From Cepaea nemoralis (Eukaryota; Mollusca; Gastropoda; Stylommatophora; Helicidae): 64,000 nucleotides of DNA. The notes beneath the pieces are model-generated. The model saw only the letters and a list, made by a program, of their open reading frames with translations, did not search any database and had not been told where the DNA came from. The stretch is taken from NCBI GenBank assembly GCA_014155875.1, contig JACEFZ010017414.1, forward strand, positions 62,001 to 126,000, in the 5' to 3' direction. Numbering within the stretch: the first letter of the stretch is position 1; the number at the start of each line of letters is the position of its first letter. Shown here one piece after another: positions 33,556 through 47,500 of the stretch. The position numbers were made by a program, and so were the translations under genes.

Positions 33556-36500
33556 CTAAATATTAAAATTGAAAAATAAGTAATTATTATGCATCAACAC
33601 AAAAATAACACCAATGAATCTGATATTTAAAAGTATTATCATGATACCAGGAATCAGATAATAGCTAAACAAGAAATCAAGTGAGGTTTCTTTCGTCTGT
33701 ATCTCATACTGTGTACTTTTTAAAAATAAATTTGAGTGACAAAAAGGCATTCATTTCCGTTTCATTTCCGGGCGTTCAAATCTGTTCATGTCGTACTGAG
33801 CGTAATTGCATACGTTGAACATGATCATGTCATAGTCATGTGATAAGTACTGACCAATGAATAAAAGAGCATGTGCTTATCGTCCCATGGTGCATAGGTT
33901 CTGTTTCTGACTGTTCAGAAAATGGCCGGGTTGATCCAAAATCTGTCCAAAGAAGCTCAAAGAGTGGTGATTCAGTTTCTTTCATTTGAAGAATGTCGAC
34001 CAGTGGACATTTATCGAAGAATGCAGGCAGCGTACGGTAACAAATGTGTGTCGAAGACAACAGTGACAGACTGGGCATGAATGTTTTGGAAAGGATGTCA
34101 GTTCACGACAGATCTTCTAAGGCCGGGTCAAGCGCATATTGTTGCAACAGAAAAAACCATCGCCGAAATTGATGCAGCAGTACAGATGAACCGTTGTCGA
34201 AGCACATGTTTGCTAGCGAAAGAATTTGATGTGTCAATTGGGACAATTCAAAAGGTTGTTCGTAAGAAACTGCAATATCGGAAGGTGTGTTCACAGTGGA
34301 TACCACAGATGTTGACCGACCACCAAAAAGAGGAACGCATGGGATGGTGTTTGAACCACTTGTTGCGTTACATACAGAGTGGAGGGTGATGCATTTCTCT
34401 CCCGCATGGTGGCAGGCAATGAATCATTGTGTCACCACTTTGAGCCGAGCAGCAAAAGAGAGAGCATGTAATAGAAGCATGCTGGATCACCAGAAGCCAA
34501 AATATTTAAGTTACAGGTTTCCGCTGGTAAGGTTATGCTGAGCACATTTTTTTACCATGAAGGGCTATTGTCGGCCGACTTTAAAGAACCTGGTGTCAAC
34601 ATCAACTCTACCCACTACTTGCAAACACTAGACAAGCTGCAAAAAAAAAGCCATCAAGAATAAACGACCCGGCAAGCTTTCTCGCGGTGTGATTTTGTTG
34701 CACGATAATGCTCATCCGCATGTCGCAAAGATTGTGCAGGAAGCATTAGCAAGGAAGATGTGGGAAATTCTGCAACATCCAGCCTATAGTCCTTATTTGT
34801 CACCAAGTGATTTTCATTTGTTCGGACTCAAAAAAAAGCTCTCAAGGGGCAATGATTTCACACAGATGCAGACGTAATGAACGCTGTAAACACTTGGTTC
34901 AGTGAGCAACCACAATCCTTTTTTGCGGACGGCATTCGCCTTCTACCTAAGCAATGGCATGCTTGCCTGAATGCCTACGGCAACTTCTTTTGACCAACCC
35001 GTGGTGCATAATTCATTCAAAATGAATGCTTTGTTTAATTCTACACCTGTTAATGTTTCTTTCATGCTTTTGTGATAAAGCCATTGGAATGAGTTTCAAA
35101 TGAACATCCCTAATACTTTTTTTTTTTTGCATATCCTTTACAGGACATCGCTGTCAACACCTGCATCTTTCAGCTGTATGTTGATTTCTTGGCAAGATTA
35201 CGCTCAGTAGTTTGCCATTGCTTTCTGAGCGGCCGGCTCACATACCCCGTAAGTTACCGATATGCGATTCGAACCACTGCTGATTCTCACAGTCATCACG
35301 TCACCGACGAGAGTATACGAGATTACGGAGAAAAGTCATAACCTCTAAGCCACGAAGCCGGCCCCTAATACTTTAGTTGACATAATTCAAATTTCCACTT
35401 TTTTTGTTTGTCATTGATTTAAGTGAAAAGTATTCCAGTTGATATTACGGCTGAGGGTCACAGAATTTGCAAGACACAGACCAACACTGACTAAAACCTT
35501 GGAGCACCTTCCTGAGTTGTGATATATCCACAGACATGCCGGGGATCACTGTGTCTCTCAAAGGATCTTGCACAACCAGCTAGTTTCTGAGCTTGAAGAG
35601 GGGCAGGAGAGCTCTGCAACAGAGTTCCTGCAGAGATGGCAACATGAGAAGTCTCTACACCAGCCTCGCTCCAACAGATGCAAACTTCAGGTGACCTGAA
35701 CATCCACTCATCTGACTCGAATGATAAAAGTCAAGTCTTCTAAACCAAGCCACCACATCATGGCTGCAATATTTGCAACTTTTGGCTAGCCCTTCTGGTT
35801 TTACAGGTGGTTTTTTTTTTTTAATTGTTGCTTTTCTTTGTCCTTGGTGATTATCAGCCAACTGGTAAGGCATTTAAATCACTTTTCATCTTACTAGGTT
35901 GACTGTTTACCTGAGCTAACCAGCCTTATTAATCTAAAGACATCTAGTTTTACAATGCCAGAGACATGTCATCCATTCACATCTTTGACTGTATTACAAA
36001 GGGAAATCATTAAGTAACAGGAATTTTATAAATAACTTTTTTGCACTAATTTTTTTTTTTTTTTTTTTTTTTTTTTTCGCTTTTCCATCCTGTTTCAGGA
36101 TATTGCGGTCAACACCAGCATCTTTCAGCTGTATGTTGATTTCTAGGCTAGATTACGCTCATCAGCACGCCACGACTTTCTGAGCGACCGGCTCCATACT
36201 CTCATAAGTCACTTTTGCGATTCGAACCACTGCTAATTCTTGTCGCGTCACGTGACGAGAGTATTCGGGGTTAGCGGAGAAAGCTGCTAACCCCTCGGCC
36301 ATGGAGCCGGCTTTTTTTGCACTAATGCGAACTATAAAATTGTGTGTTTTATTTCTCAATATTATTGTCATAGAGAGAAATTTGCATGTCTTGGAGTATT
36401 TGAACAAAACACTAAAAGGTCATTCTTAACTCCACCCCTTGCATGATAATAATATGATAAATTAATTGAAAGTGACAGCAAAATGTCACTGCCCAATATA

Positions 36501-39500
36501 TTTCCTGGCACCTATGTTAGGCTGGGTAAACCTGGGAGGCAAAATCAATTTTTAAAATTCGAATCTGCACCGCTGAAGATTAAACCACGACCACCAGGCC
36601 AGTAGGCAAGTGTCAAGCCACTAAGCAACCACGGCTCACCCAAAGAGAAGTATAGGCAACAATAATTCAAAGTATTGGAAACAATAGAGAGAAGTTTAAC
36701 AAGAAATAAAAAGTGAAAGTAATTATTTTACATATCCAATACCACCATCTCTTCTAATATTCAGGTGCTTATTTTACATGGCTCCGTTGACCTCAGACCT
36801 TTTGGAAAACAAAACTTCATATTACTTTTGGCTGGCCAGTGAACTATCCACAACAATTTGAAAAATTCCATAAAACAAGTAAAATTTAGTTTGTTTTCAT
36901 TATGACTAAATAGGCCACATTGTTTTCCTATGTACATCTCAACACACATGTAAATAGTTAGTAAAGTAAGTTTCTTGCACATCCTTTACAGAACATTACG
37001 TTCAAACCCAACATTTAATTTGGCTGTTTGTGATGTCATGGCAAGTGTTTACGTTCAGTAATTTGCCATTGATTTCTGAACTCATATCTTTGTTTGAAAA
37101 CCAGCGCAAGGAGGCCTGCTTTCAAATTGCCCGCAGCTGTGTTACAAACGTGGTATGTGGGATTTCCAATTGCATTCGTAACCCCTTCAATACAGTGAAG
37201 TGAAGTGCCTTCATAACCCCTTCACCACAGCGAAGTGCATTCATAATCCCTTCACTACAGCGAAGAGAATTATGTGTGTGATGTGGTCAGTATCACACCC
37301 ACTGTCTTTACTACTCAAGACATTTCCTGAAACTCATTTTAGGCTGGTCAACACGGAAGCCCGGTCAATTTAATCAATGTGAATCTGCCTCAATGCAGAT
37401 CAAACCCATAACCACTTGCTAGATTCTAACCACTACGCTACCACAGCTTCCCTAGAACTATCAAGCACAATAATTTGAATGCTAAAGAACATATCAAATG
37501 AAAAGTAGGTCTAATAAAAGAGCTGGCTTGAGAATATTCTTACCTCTGCTTTCCTAGATGGCTGCTGGCAGATGTTAGCGTCAGGATTAGAATGTCTGCT
37601 GGTAGTCACTGCAAAAGTAACCTTCTTGGTGGTCACACGTGGGAGGTAGTCATTACTAGTTTCTGACTGAAAAAAGCCAGGCCTATCTAAATGTCTACCT
37701 GAGACTTTGCATTTGGCCACTGTGAGAGACAAACCTGTAAGGGGGTGACCTAACCTTGGCTGAACCATGCATGTATTCTCTGGATCTGTTTTTTCCTTCA
37801 AATGTGAGGTACGATGGTTTGAATCTTTGTTGTCTATGCTGCCAACAGTTTTCTTTGTTTTCAATATCACATGTGGCTGGATCTTTTAGATATGGGGTCA
37901 AATCCTTAGGATTTCTGTTTTCATCAAAGTCTGAAACAATCTTAGCGGGATGACTGCTTGAAGAAGGCAGAGCATTAGAACCAGCCTTCTTAGGATGTTT
38001 CAGATTACCAGTTACAGTCAGTGTGACACCGCAGGTTGCAGATTCTTGGCAGTTCTTTTTAATAAGGCTGTTGCTACTGTTAGAGGAAACAGCAGTGGCA
38101 CAATTCTCTAAGGTGTAACGTCGCTTATGTCCTGGTTTTAGCAACTGTAAGGAGTGTCTTGCTTCAGAGGTCAGTGTAAACAGGCGAGTCCAGGCTGATG
38201 TTGCAGTCTGCAATAATAAAACACTAAAGTAAAATCCCCGCATTTATGGAAATTATTTAAAATGTATTTTTCCTCCATACTCTCCCTCCCTCTCTGTCAA
38301 TCTATATCTTGTTTGTTTTCATCTCTTGAATTTGTTTAATAAGTGAGGCGATAAACATTGCCTAACATCTCCATACTTTCCTACTCAATATATTAGCATA
38401 TCTGAAATTCATTTAATTGTTTACACTTTAAAAGTCTTTAATATTACAGTGTGTCCATGGCTTGAAACAGATACACTAAAATGATATTGTCAGACTAATA
38501 CATGCACATATAAAGAAGCTCTGCACATGCAGCACAGTAAACAAATGTGAAGAAGGTAAACTCTATGATCATGATCAATGCACATATTTATTTCAATTGT
38601 ACATTATTGTAGTGAGCCACTGGATTCAACATATTTAAAAGTGTACTCTAAATTTCACTATTCATTTGTAGATTCTCAAACTGGTACGTGTTTTATAGCA
38701 CATTCAGAGGTAACAGTAATGGCCTGGCAGCTAATGCTGTAAAACAGTCTGCAAATATTTCTAGATAAGGGCATGGAGAAGAGTGAGATGAAGGGATTAT
38801 CAAACACCAGTCAATCTTAAGGGCATGGAGAAGAGTGAGATGAAGGGATTATTATCAAACACCTATCAATCTTAAGGGCATGGAGAAGAGTGAGATGAAG
38901 GGATTATTATCAAACACCAGTCAATCTTAAGGGCATGGAGAAGAGTGAGATGAAGGGATTATTATCAAACACCAGTCAGTCTTAAGGGCATGGAGAAGAG
39001 TGAGATGAAGGGCTTATTATCATACACCAGTCAATCTTAAGGGCATGGAGAAGAGTGAGATGAAGGGATTATTATCAAACACCAGTCAGTCTTAAGGGCA
39101 TGGAGAAGAGTGAGATGAAGGGATTATTATCAAACACCAGTCAATCTTAAGGGCATGGAGAAGAGTGAGATGAAGGGCTTATTATCAAACACCAGTCAAT
39201 CTTAAGGGCATGGAGAAGAGTGAGATGAAGGGATTATTATCAAACACCAGTCAGTCTTAAGGGCATGGAGAAGAGTGAGATGAAGGGATTATTATCAAAC
39301 ACCAGTCAATCTTAAGGGCATGGAGAAGAGTGAGATGAAGGGATTATTATCAAACACCAGTCAATCTTAAGGGCATGGAGAAGAGTGAGATAAAGGGATT
39401 ATTATCAAACACCAGTCAATCTTAATGCATGGTAGTTTCCAAGAAAGCACATATTCTACTTGTCTCTATAAATAGACGATTTAAAAATAAATCAAATCGA

Positions 39501-40821
39501 TGTTTTAAAATATTTACACTCCACAATGACACCCATAGGTTTGTGCAACATAATATAAAGACAAAAATCACCTTATCGAGGAATTCTTTAACTAGAACAA
39601 ATACTATTATGAAAAATGAAGGGGAAAAAACGCAGGAAAAATATTTTACTGAAAAGTTATGTGTGGCCTGTTCTTTTGTATGGATGTGAATATTGGATAG
39701 TGAGTAATTAAATAGTGATGAAACTGAAGGCAACAGAGATGTAATATTTCTTTTAAAATCTATTGAGAATATCAAGGACAGAGAAGGCTGTAGGTATTAA
39801 TGAATCACTCGTTAAACCACAAGGAAAAAAAATTTAATTTATGGGACAACAAAAGAGGTGGAATAGAGAAATGAGCTGTATGTAGGGACATTCTAGGCAA
39901 GACAAGCAATTAAAGCTATAGAAATATGTATGTGAAAAACTCAAACAGCTGTACAACAAATAATATTATAATACAGATCAGTTTATTAAATATCACTTGA
40001 TAGAGAGAAAAAGAGTGTTTGATCACCAACATCTACCCCAAGCCAGGCACCTCAGGTAGACAGTGATGGAGTGCAGTGATAAGTAGGGTCAAGTAAGTAA
40101 AAGACCCTTTCACACGACTTAATGTGCACTGGCCATGCTGTGCTAGACCCATATTTGTGAAGACTAACCAGCACTCGGTGGGTCATGCAGTCAGTGTAAC
40201 AACGGTCAACTTTACTTCCCAAGATATTTCCTGGTACTCATTCTATGTTGGGTTGACCTGGAAAGTCAGGTCAATTTTTTAAAATGTGAATCTAGCCCCA
40301 TGTAAATTGAACCCGTGACCACTGGGCCAGCAGGGAAGTATCTAACCACTCTGCAACTGCAGCTCCCTGGGTATATGGTGCTAGACTCATGTTGTTAGAG
40401 ACCAACTGGCACTGGGTGGCTGATGTGGTCAGTATCTCACAGGTTGCCTTTGGGAACCCAGGTCAGTTTTGTAAAATGTGCCCTGATGCAGATCAAACCT
40501 ATGACCAGCAGGTGAGCGTCTAACCACTATGATTCTATAGCTCTCTGTGCACTGATAACCTTGACATATGTTGGGTCAGGAATTATGAGATGGGATGGCA
40601 AACTCTCTCCCTTGCCAGTTTTCTCTCTCCATAAAATTTGCTACCTATGTTAATTATTGCTGCTACTCAACAAAACATCCAATTGTCTGAAAGGATAAGT
40701 GAAAGTTTGTATGTTATAGGAATTAAAGAAGCATATAGTAAAGAGTGGGTTTGAAAAAAAAACATTTTTGGAAACATGAGAGTTAAAGCAAAGACTAAGA
40801 TAGAATGGATTTAGATAAGAC

Positions 40822-40893
<72 letters not shown>

Positions 40894-43684
40894 AAGAAAG
40901 AAAGACAGAAAGACAGACAGAAAGAAAGAAAGAAAACTTAACATGGAAAATAAATGAAAATTCATGCAAACAAACAAAACGCTGAATGTTAAAACACATA
41001 AATGCACTCACTTTGAAATTTGAAGTAAATGATGATGATGATGATGCTCTGGATTTCTGTAAATCTCTTTCCCTGTTCCTTATGTGTCTCATGGATTGCA
41101 GCCTCTTCTGATACAATGAAAGCAATGGAATATTATTTCTAAGCTTGTGCAGCATAATTTACTCATAGCTAGCAGTGTCAATGATATGTGTTACTCTTGT
41201 AAATTTTGTATGGCAAATGAGTGTTTCTGTCCAGCATCATCATGTCTGATTTAGACCACATATAAATTGTTTACATGTGTATGTACCATCAGATCTTCTG
41301 CTGAACATGTTGCAATATGTCACTCCCCAAGACATTTCTTGGCACCCAATTTGGGCTGGGTAAAGCTGGGATACCAGGTCTATTTTTAAAATTTGAATCT
41401 GCACCGCTGTGGATCAAACCATGACCACCGGGTAAGTGTCTAGCCATTACGCTACTGCTGCTTCCCAAAGAGAAGTATAGGTAACAATAATTCAAAGTAT
41501 TGGAACAGTTTTGATAACAATAAAAACAAAAATGAAAGTTAGTTAGTTGACAGATCCTCCTCATTGCACATCGAACCATTCAGTCCATAAGTGCACAGAT
41601 CCCCTCCTCAATAAATCCTGTAGCGTGTAGTGGCTAATGACACCAGTTCTGTGTTGATTTATTAATATTCTTTGGTTTCCTGCATAGTGTTCTTGTTTGG
41701 CCACACCTCTTTTAACTTGCCGTTCTTGCAGTCTGACCATGGATGTAGATTTACAGTCATCACTTGGTTCTCACAAACGACTTACTTCTCTGCCAGCATG
41801 CACATTTCCTTGGACTCCTGCATGCCTTGGCATGAAAATGAAACTAATCTTTGCCAGCCGTGACCGCTCCAAAGACAACAAACACTGTCTCTGGACCCAC
41901 CCTATAGATATCTTCCTGAGCATACTCATTGAGTCACTAAAGAAACATGCCAGAGTGAAGGTCTGCGTCTTGAGCCATGTGATCGCTTTACTTACTGCCA
42001 TGACTTCCATAGCCAGACTAATTGTCGTCAAGGCAAAAGCACCAGAATCCTCCTTCACAATTCTCCCTCCAGCTTGAACCGTAAAGGCCCATGAACTTCT
42101 CATACGTTCAACAACTGACCCTTCTGTGTAAATGATGGCATCATCCTCTAAGTAATTCTTGAAGATCAAAGCCTGTACTTCCAAATCCACAGCAGCCAAA
42201 TTTTCTTGTCTGCATTTTCTGTCTAGTTGGGTGCAAACTGACAAGGACATAAAGATCTATTCTGGCACTTGTACCCACTCCTTACCAGGTTCTAAGTCCA
42301 CAAGTGAACACACCTGTTGAAGGATGTCTTCCGCTTGACCGATCCACGAATTGAAAGTGCAAACACTTAAATATATGACAGCAAACATATCAAATGCCAC
42401 CATCTCTTCAGATATATTCAGGTGCTTATTTTACATGGTCTATTAAAATCAGAACTGCTCTGCTTTTGGAAAACAAACTTCAGATCACTGTTGGCTAGTG
42501 ACTGAACTATCCACGTTTTGAGAAATTTCCCTAAATTCTCCTATGACTGAATAGGCCACATTTTTTCTATAGTTACATCTCCAGAGATTAATAGGCATGT
42601 CAGTAGTTAGTAAAGTAAGGAAACCTTTTACATTGCATTGGGTATATGGTGCTAGATCCATATTTGTATAAACCAATAAACCAATCAGAATTCTGTGGGT
42701 GATGTGGTCAGTATCACGCCGGCTGTCTTTACTACTCAAGACATTTCCTGACACCCATTTGAGGCTGGGTCAATGTAATCAATGTGAATCCGCCTCAATG
42801 CAGATCAAACCCATATCCACTGACTAACTTCTAACCACTACGCTACCACAGCTTCTCCAGCACTACCAAGCACAATAATTTGAATGCTAAAGAACATGTC
42901 AAATGAAAAGTGGTCTAATAAAAGAGCTGGCTTGAGAATATTCTTACCTCTGCTTTCCTAGATGGCTGCTGGCAGGTGTTGGCGTCAGGATTAGAATCTC
43001 CACTGGTAGTCACTGCAAAAGTAACCTTCTTGGTGGTCACACGTGGGAGGCAGTCATCACTAGTTTCTGACTGAAGACAGTCAGGTCTATCCAGATGTCT
43101 ATCTGAGACTTTGCATTTGGTCACTGGGAGAGACACACCAGTAAGGGGGAGACCTAACTGTGGCTGAACCATGCATGTATTCTCTGGATCTGTTTTTCCC
43201 TTCCAATGTGAGGTATGACGGGTTGAATCTATGTTGCATGCAGCTGAGCCAATGATTTCTGTGTTTTCAATATCACAAGTGGCTGGATCTTCTAGACTTG
43301 AGTTCAAATCCTTAGGATTTCTGTTTTCAACAATGTCTGTAACAGTGTTAGTGGGATGACTGCTTGGAGTAAGCAGTGCTTCACAACCAGCCTCTTTAGG
43401 ATGTTTTAGAATACCAAATGCAGTCAGTGTGACACTGCAGGTTGCAGTTTCTTGGAACTTCTTTTTTATTAGGCTGTTGCTACTGCTATAGGAAACTGCA
43501 GTGGGACAATTTTCTAAGGTATAACGACGTTTACGTCCTGGTTTTAATAACTGTAAGGAGTGTCTTGCTTCAGAGGTCTGTGTAAACAGGCGAGTCCATG
43601 CCGATTTTACAGTCTGCAATAATAAAACACTGAAGTAAAATCCCAGCAGTTATGGAAATTATTTTTAATTTATTGTTCCTCAAT

Positions 43685-43775
<91 letters not shown>

Positions 43776-44441
43776 CTGTATCTTTTAGTTTACATATCTT
43801 GAATTATTTAATTAGTGAGTTAATTAACATTACCTAAGATCTCCCTACTTTCCTTCTCAATATATTAAAATATATAACATTCATTTAAAATGTTTACACT
43901 TTAAAAGTCTTTAATACTCTGTGTATGCATGGCTTGAAACAGATACACTAAAATGATATTGAAAGACATGTAAATATAAATTAGCTCTGCAAATGCAGCA
44001 CAGTAAACAAATGTGAAGAAGGTAAACTCTATGATCATGATCAATGCACATATTTATTTCAATTGTACATTATTATAGAGGGCCACTCGATTCAACATAT
44101 TTAAAAGTGTATTCTACAATTCACAATTCATTTGTAGATTCTCAAACTGGTATGTGTTTTATAGCACTTCAGAGGTAATAGTAATTGCCTGGCAGCTAGT
44201 ACTGCATTGCAGTCTGCATATCTTTCTAAACAAGGTCATGAATAAGAGTGTGAGAACACTATTATCAAACACCAGGCAATCTGAATGTGTGGTAGTTTCC
44301 AAGAAAGCACAGAATCTACTATATATATATATATATATAGTTTAGGGATCAAAATAAAACAATTCAATATTTTAAAATATTTACACTCCACAATGACACA
44401 CATTAGAGTGACATCAAAATCAATTTATATAAGACCTGACA

Positions 44442-44501
<60 letters not shown>

Positions 44502-47500
44502 CGGCAGGCAAGCAGACAGGAAGGAAGGAAGGAAGGAAGGAAGGAAGGAATTTTGAATAGAAAATGATGACATAGAAAAAACAAAAGTTGAATGTTGAAA
44601 TACATCATCAATGCACACTCACTTTGGAATTTGAACTAGATGATGATGATGATGCTGTTCTGGATTTCAGCTCATCTCTTTCCTTGTTCCTCAACTGTCT
44701 CATGGATTGCAGCCTCTTCTGATACAATCAAAACAATGGAATATTATTTTCAAGTGTATGCAACAAAGTTTACTCATAGTTTGCAGTGTTAATATTATGC
44801 ATTAATCTCATAAATGTTCTTATGGCGCAGAAGTGTTCTGTCCAGCATCATCATGTCTGATTTAGACCACATATACATTTTTTATATGTTTATGTACCAT
44901 CAGATCTCCGTGGCGAAGGAGTTATGGGCACGATTCGTAACCCTGTATACCCAGGTTCGAAACACAGCAGTGCTGGTTTTTTCGAAAAAGGTATAGGTAC
45001 CGGTCGTTCAGAAAGCAATGGTAAACTACTGAATGTAAAACTTGCCTAGGAATCACGAACAGCCAAAATGCTGGGGTTGACTGCTATGTTCTGTGAAGGA
45101 CATGCAACTAAAAAAAAAATGATCAGGTCTTCTACTGAAAATGGTGGAAGGGCTGAGCTAAAGAGAATTCTTGAAGACAGAGGAGTGACATAATCAGGTG
45201 ACTTGAAAATCAGTCTCTTAAATCACAGACTGGTAAGGAGATGATGTTGATGATAAATCAGTGTTTAGAGGCATGCAAACTTTAAACAAAATTTATGAAA
45301 TTGCTGCTTAGTTAATAGATTATGTGTACAACTGTAATTAGTTTCCATTAAACCATTTTATTTTACTAAGTTTTAGTTTCCATTAAACCATTTTATTTTA
45401 CTAAGTTTCCAACATTAAATGCCTTTGTGCAACCCATTAATTTTAATGTTCACCAAAAGTAAAACAACAGACAATTGAATGACACACCACAGGGTGTAGA
45501 GTGATAGACCTTCACATATACATTGTTACGGCATAATGGGGAGGATGGGGAGGAAGGGTGTTTACAGAGATTAAAAAGAAGGGGGAGGGGGTATGCACAA
45601 TCCCACCCTCACCACATTTACTCCTCACAAACTTTCAAAGCATCCACTTCACCAGGTTGAGTAAACCTCAAACCTTACAGTGATCAAAATAATTTCTTGC
45701 AGCCACAGGGGTATTGGTATGTTTCCAAAATACTTTTAGTTTACTCACTGAAAGTATATAAAGTCGTTGTTTGTTTATTGAGCATGAATAAATATATACT
45801 TATACTAAAGAACATCACGTGGAGTTGATTTATAATTTATGATACAATAAAAACAAACAGAGGCTCAGTCATTACTTAGCTACAAGTATATAAAATGTAT
45901 TTTGAGTGCTACATGATTGTGACTAAATGTTTTAAATAAAATGTTTTGCATATCCTTTACAGGACATTGATGTCAACATTAGCATCTTTCAGCTGATTGT
46001 TGATTTCTTGGCAAGATTACGCTCAGTAGTTTGCCATTGCTTTCTGCGCGGCCAGCTCACATACCCCGTAAGTTACTGATGCGATTCGAACCACTGCTGA
46101 TTCTCACTGTCGTCACATTACTTATGAGAGTATACGAGATTACGATGATTTCATTCAGTGACTCATACCTTGATTGCTCAAGCCAGGATCAGTTAACAAG
46201 AGCTAACCCTAGTTAAACCTTCAAGTGGTGGTTCTGGAAATAGGCCAGATCATTAAAGTCTAGTCAAAACAGTAGGGACTAAGAGAGAATGCAAACAGGG
46301 TCTCCTAACACAAGATGTGCTGAAGTTTACTGTTTTAGTATAATGCAGAAATATCATAGAAGCAATACATGAATAACTAGGGACAACAGTAAGATAATGT
46401 AACAACACAAGCAGAAAGAGTTAAATTATAACGGATGGATGAAACAACACAGACAGAAAGTGATAAATTATAGCAAATGGATGTCGACCAAAATATTCAA
46501 AGACAATTAACTGTTCATTTTATATCTACAGACATCATCATCAAGTGTAACCTCTGTGTTGAAGGTCAGATGAAACAAATCTAAAACATCTTCCAATCTG
46601 CATCTTCAGAGTGCACTCGTATAAGTTTCATCCAGTCCAGTTTTTGATACAGTTCTTTAAAATCCCGGTTTCACCCAGTCCATTTCATGATATTGTCTAC
46701 TTACTGGATTCTTCCAGTCCATTTCTTGATATTGCCCACTCGCATATAGAATTCTTCAGCTCCATTTTTTTATATTTTCCACTCACATAGATGATGTTTC
46801 CAGTGTATTTCTTAATATTGTCTACTCACAAGCTTCTTTAAGTCCGTTTTTTAATTCACATACAGGTTTCTTCCAGTCCATTTGTTGATATTGTCCACTC
46901 GCATGATATACTGCTCATAATAATGATTCTCCTAAGATCAGAGCATTCAGTCGCTCCTGATATTCTGGGCAGGGGAAATGTTATGAACGGTGATGTTTTC
47001 ATTCATGTGGTATCATTTCATAACTCAAGTGATTTTATCTGCTCCAAGAATCCTCCAGGGTTGCTATTATTTCTTTAGGTATTTTATCACTGGCAGGGGA
47101 GTTTCTTTTCTTTATAGTATCTATTGCTTTCTCTCATTTGAGAAAACTGGGGCTTCATTTTAGGTAAATGTTAAGTTATTGCATTATTTTATCCTTAAAC
47201 AATTCTCTTAATTTTCTGTACATCTTTTTGATATATTTTCCTTTCTTACTTCTCATTTACATTCTACTTACCTCTTCATATATTTGCCATTTAAATCTAA
47301 ATTCTTGCATCAACTTTATATCCTATATTATTTTGTATGTTGCCCTTTAGGTTGTACTTTCTTATGTAGTGATATCTTTCAGGAGTATTTTTCATCTTGT
47401 TTCTTTCTGACATATTACAATGTCATCTGGCATTCAAGTTGTGTTCACACAACACATCACATATACTCACACACAAATGACTCACCTTAATTGAAGAACC

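Larger units (their letters stand above)
36478..41305 (-). repeat. Tandem duplication unit A (exons 7-8 of the minus gene)
   Basis: Corresponds in order to 41310-45145: SINE 3 fragment, CAAAGAGAAGTATAGG block, ACCATCTCTTC block, SINE 3, exon 8, CT-tract region, TCATAGCATGATC-type intron sequence, exon 7, and CATCAGATCTTCTGCTGAA at the end. Unit A additionally holds SINE 1 at 36974-37265, the 55-bp satellite and a LINE relic. Confidence 0.85.
41310..45145 (-). repeat. Tandem duplication unit B (exons 7-8 of the minus gene)
   Basis: Sister of 36478-41305. It is interrupted by a LINE 3' fragment (41540-42351) and a SINE 1 (44908-45121), both with target duplications and both absent from unit A, so they inserted after the duplication. 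Confidence 0.85.

Noticed and set aside
36051..36312. tRNA gene
   Set aside because: The head has A and B boxes but no complete cloverleaf with acceptor pairing, and the block continues into a SINE body with an A tail and target duplication.
38767..39423. CRISPR-like array
   Set aside because: The repeats are contiguous 55-bp units with no spacers, and the DNA is eukaryotic.
41771..42250. Host ribonuclease H gene
   Set aside because: The frame is the RNase H domain of a LINE: catalytic DGS is altered, the flanks are LINE 3'-UTR and a tandem tail, and short target duplications surround it.
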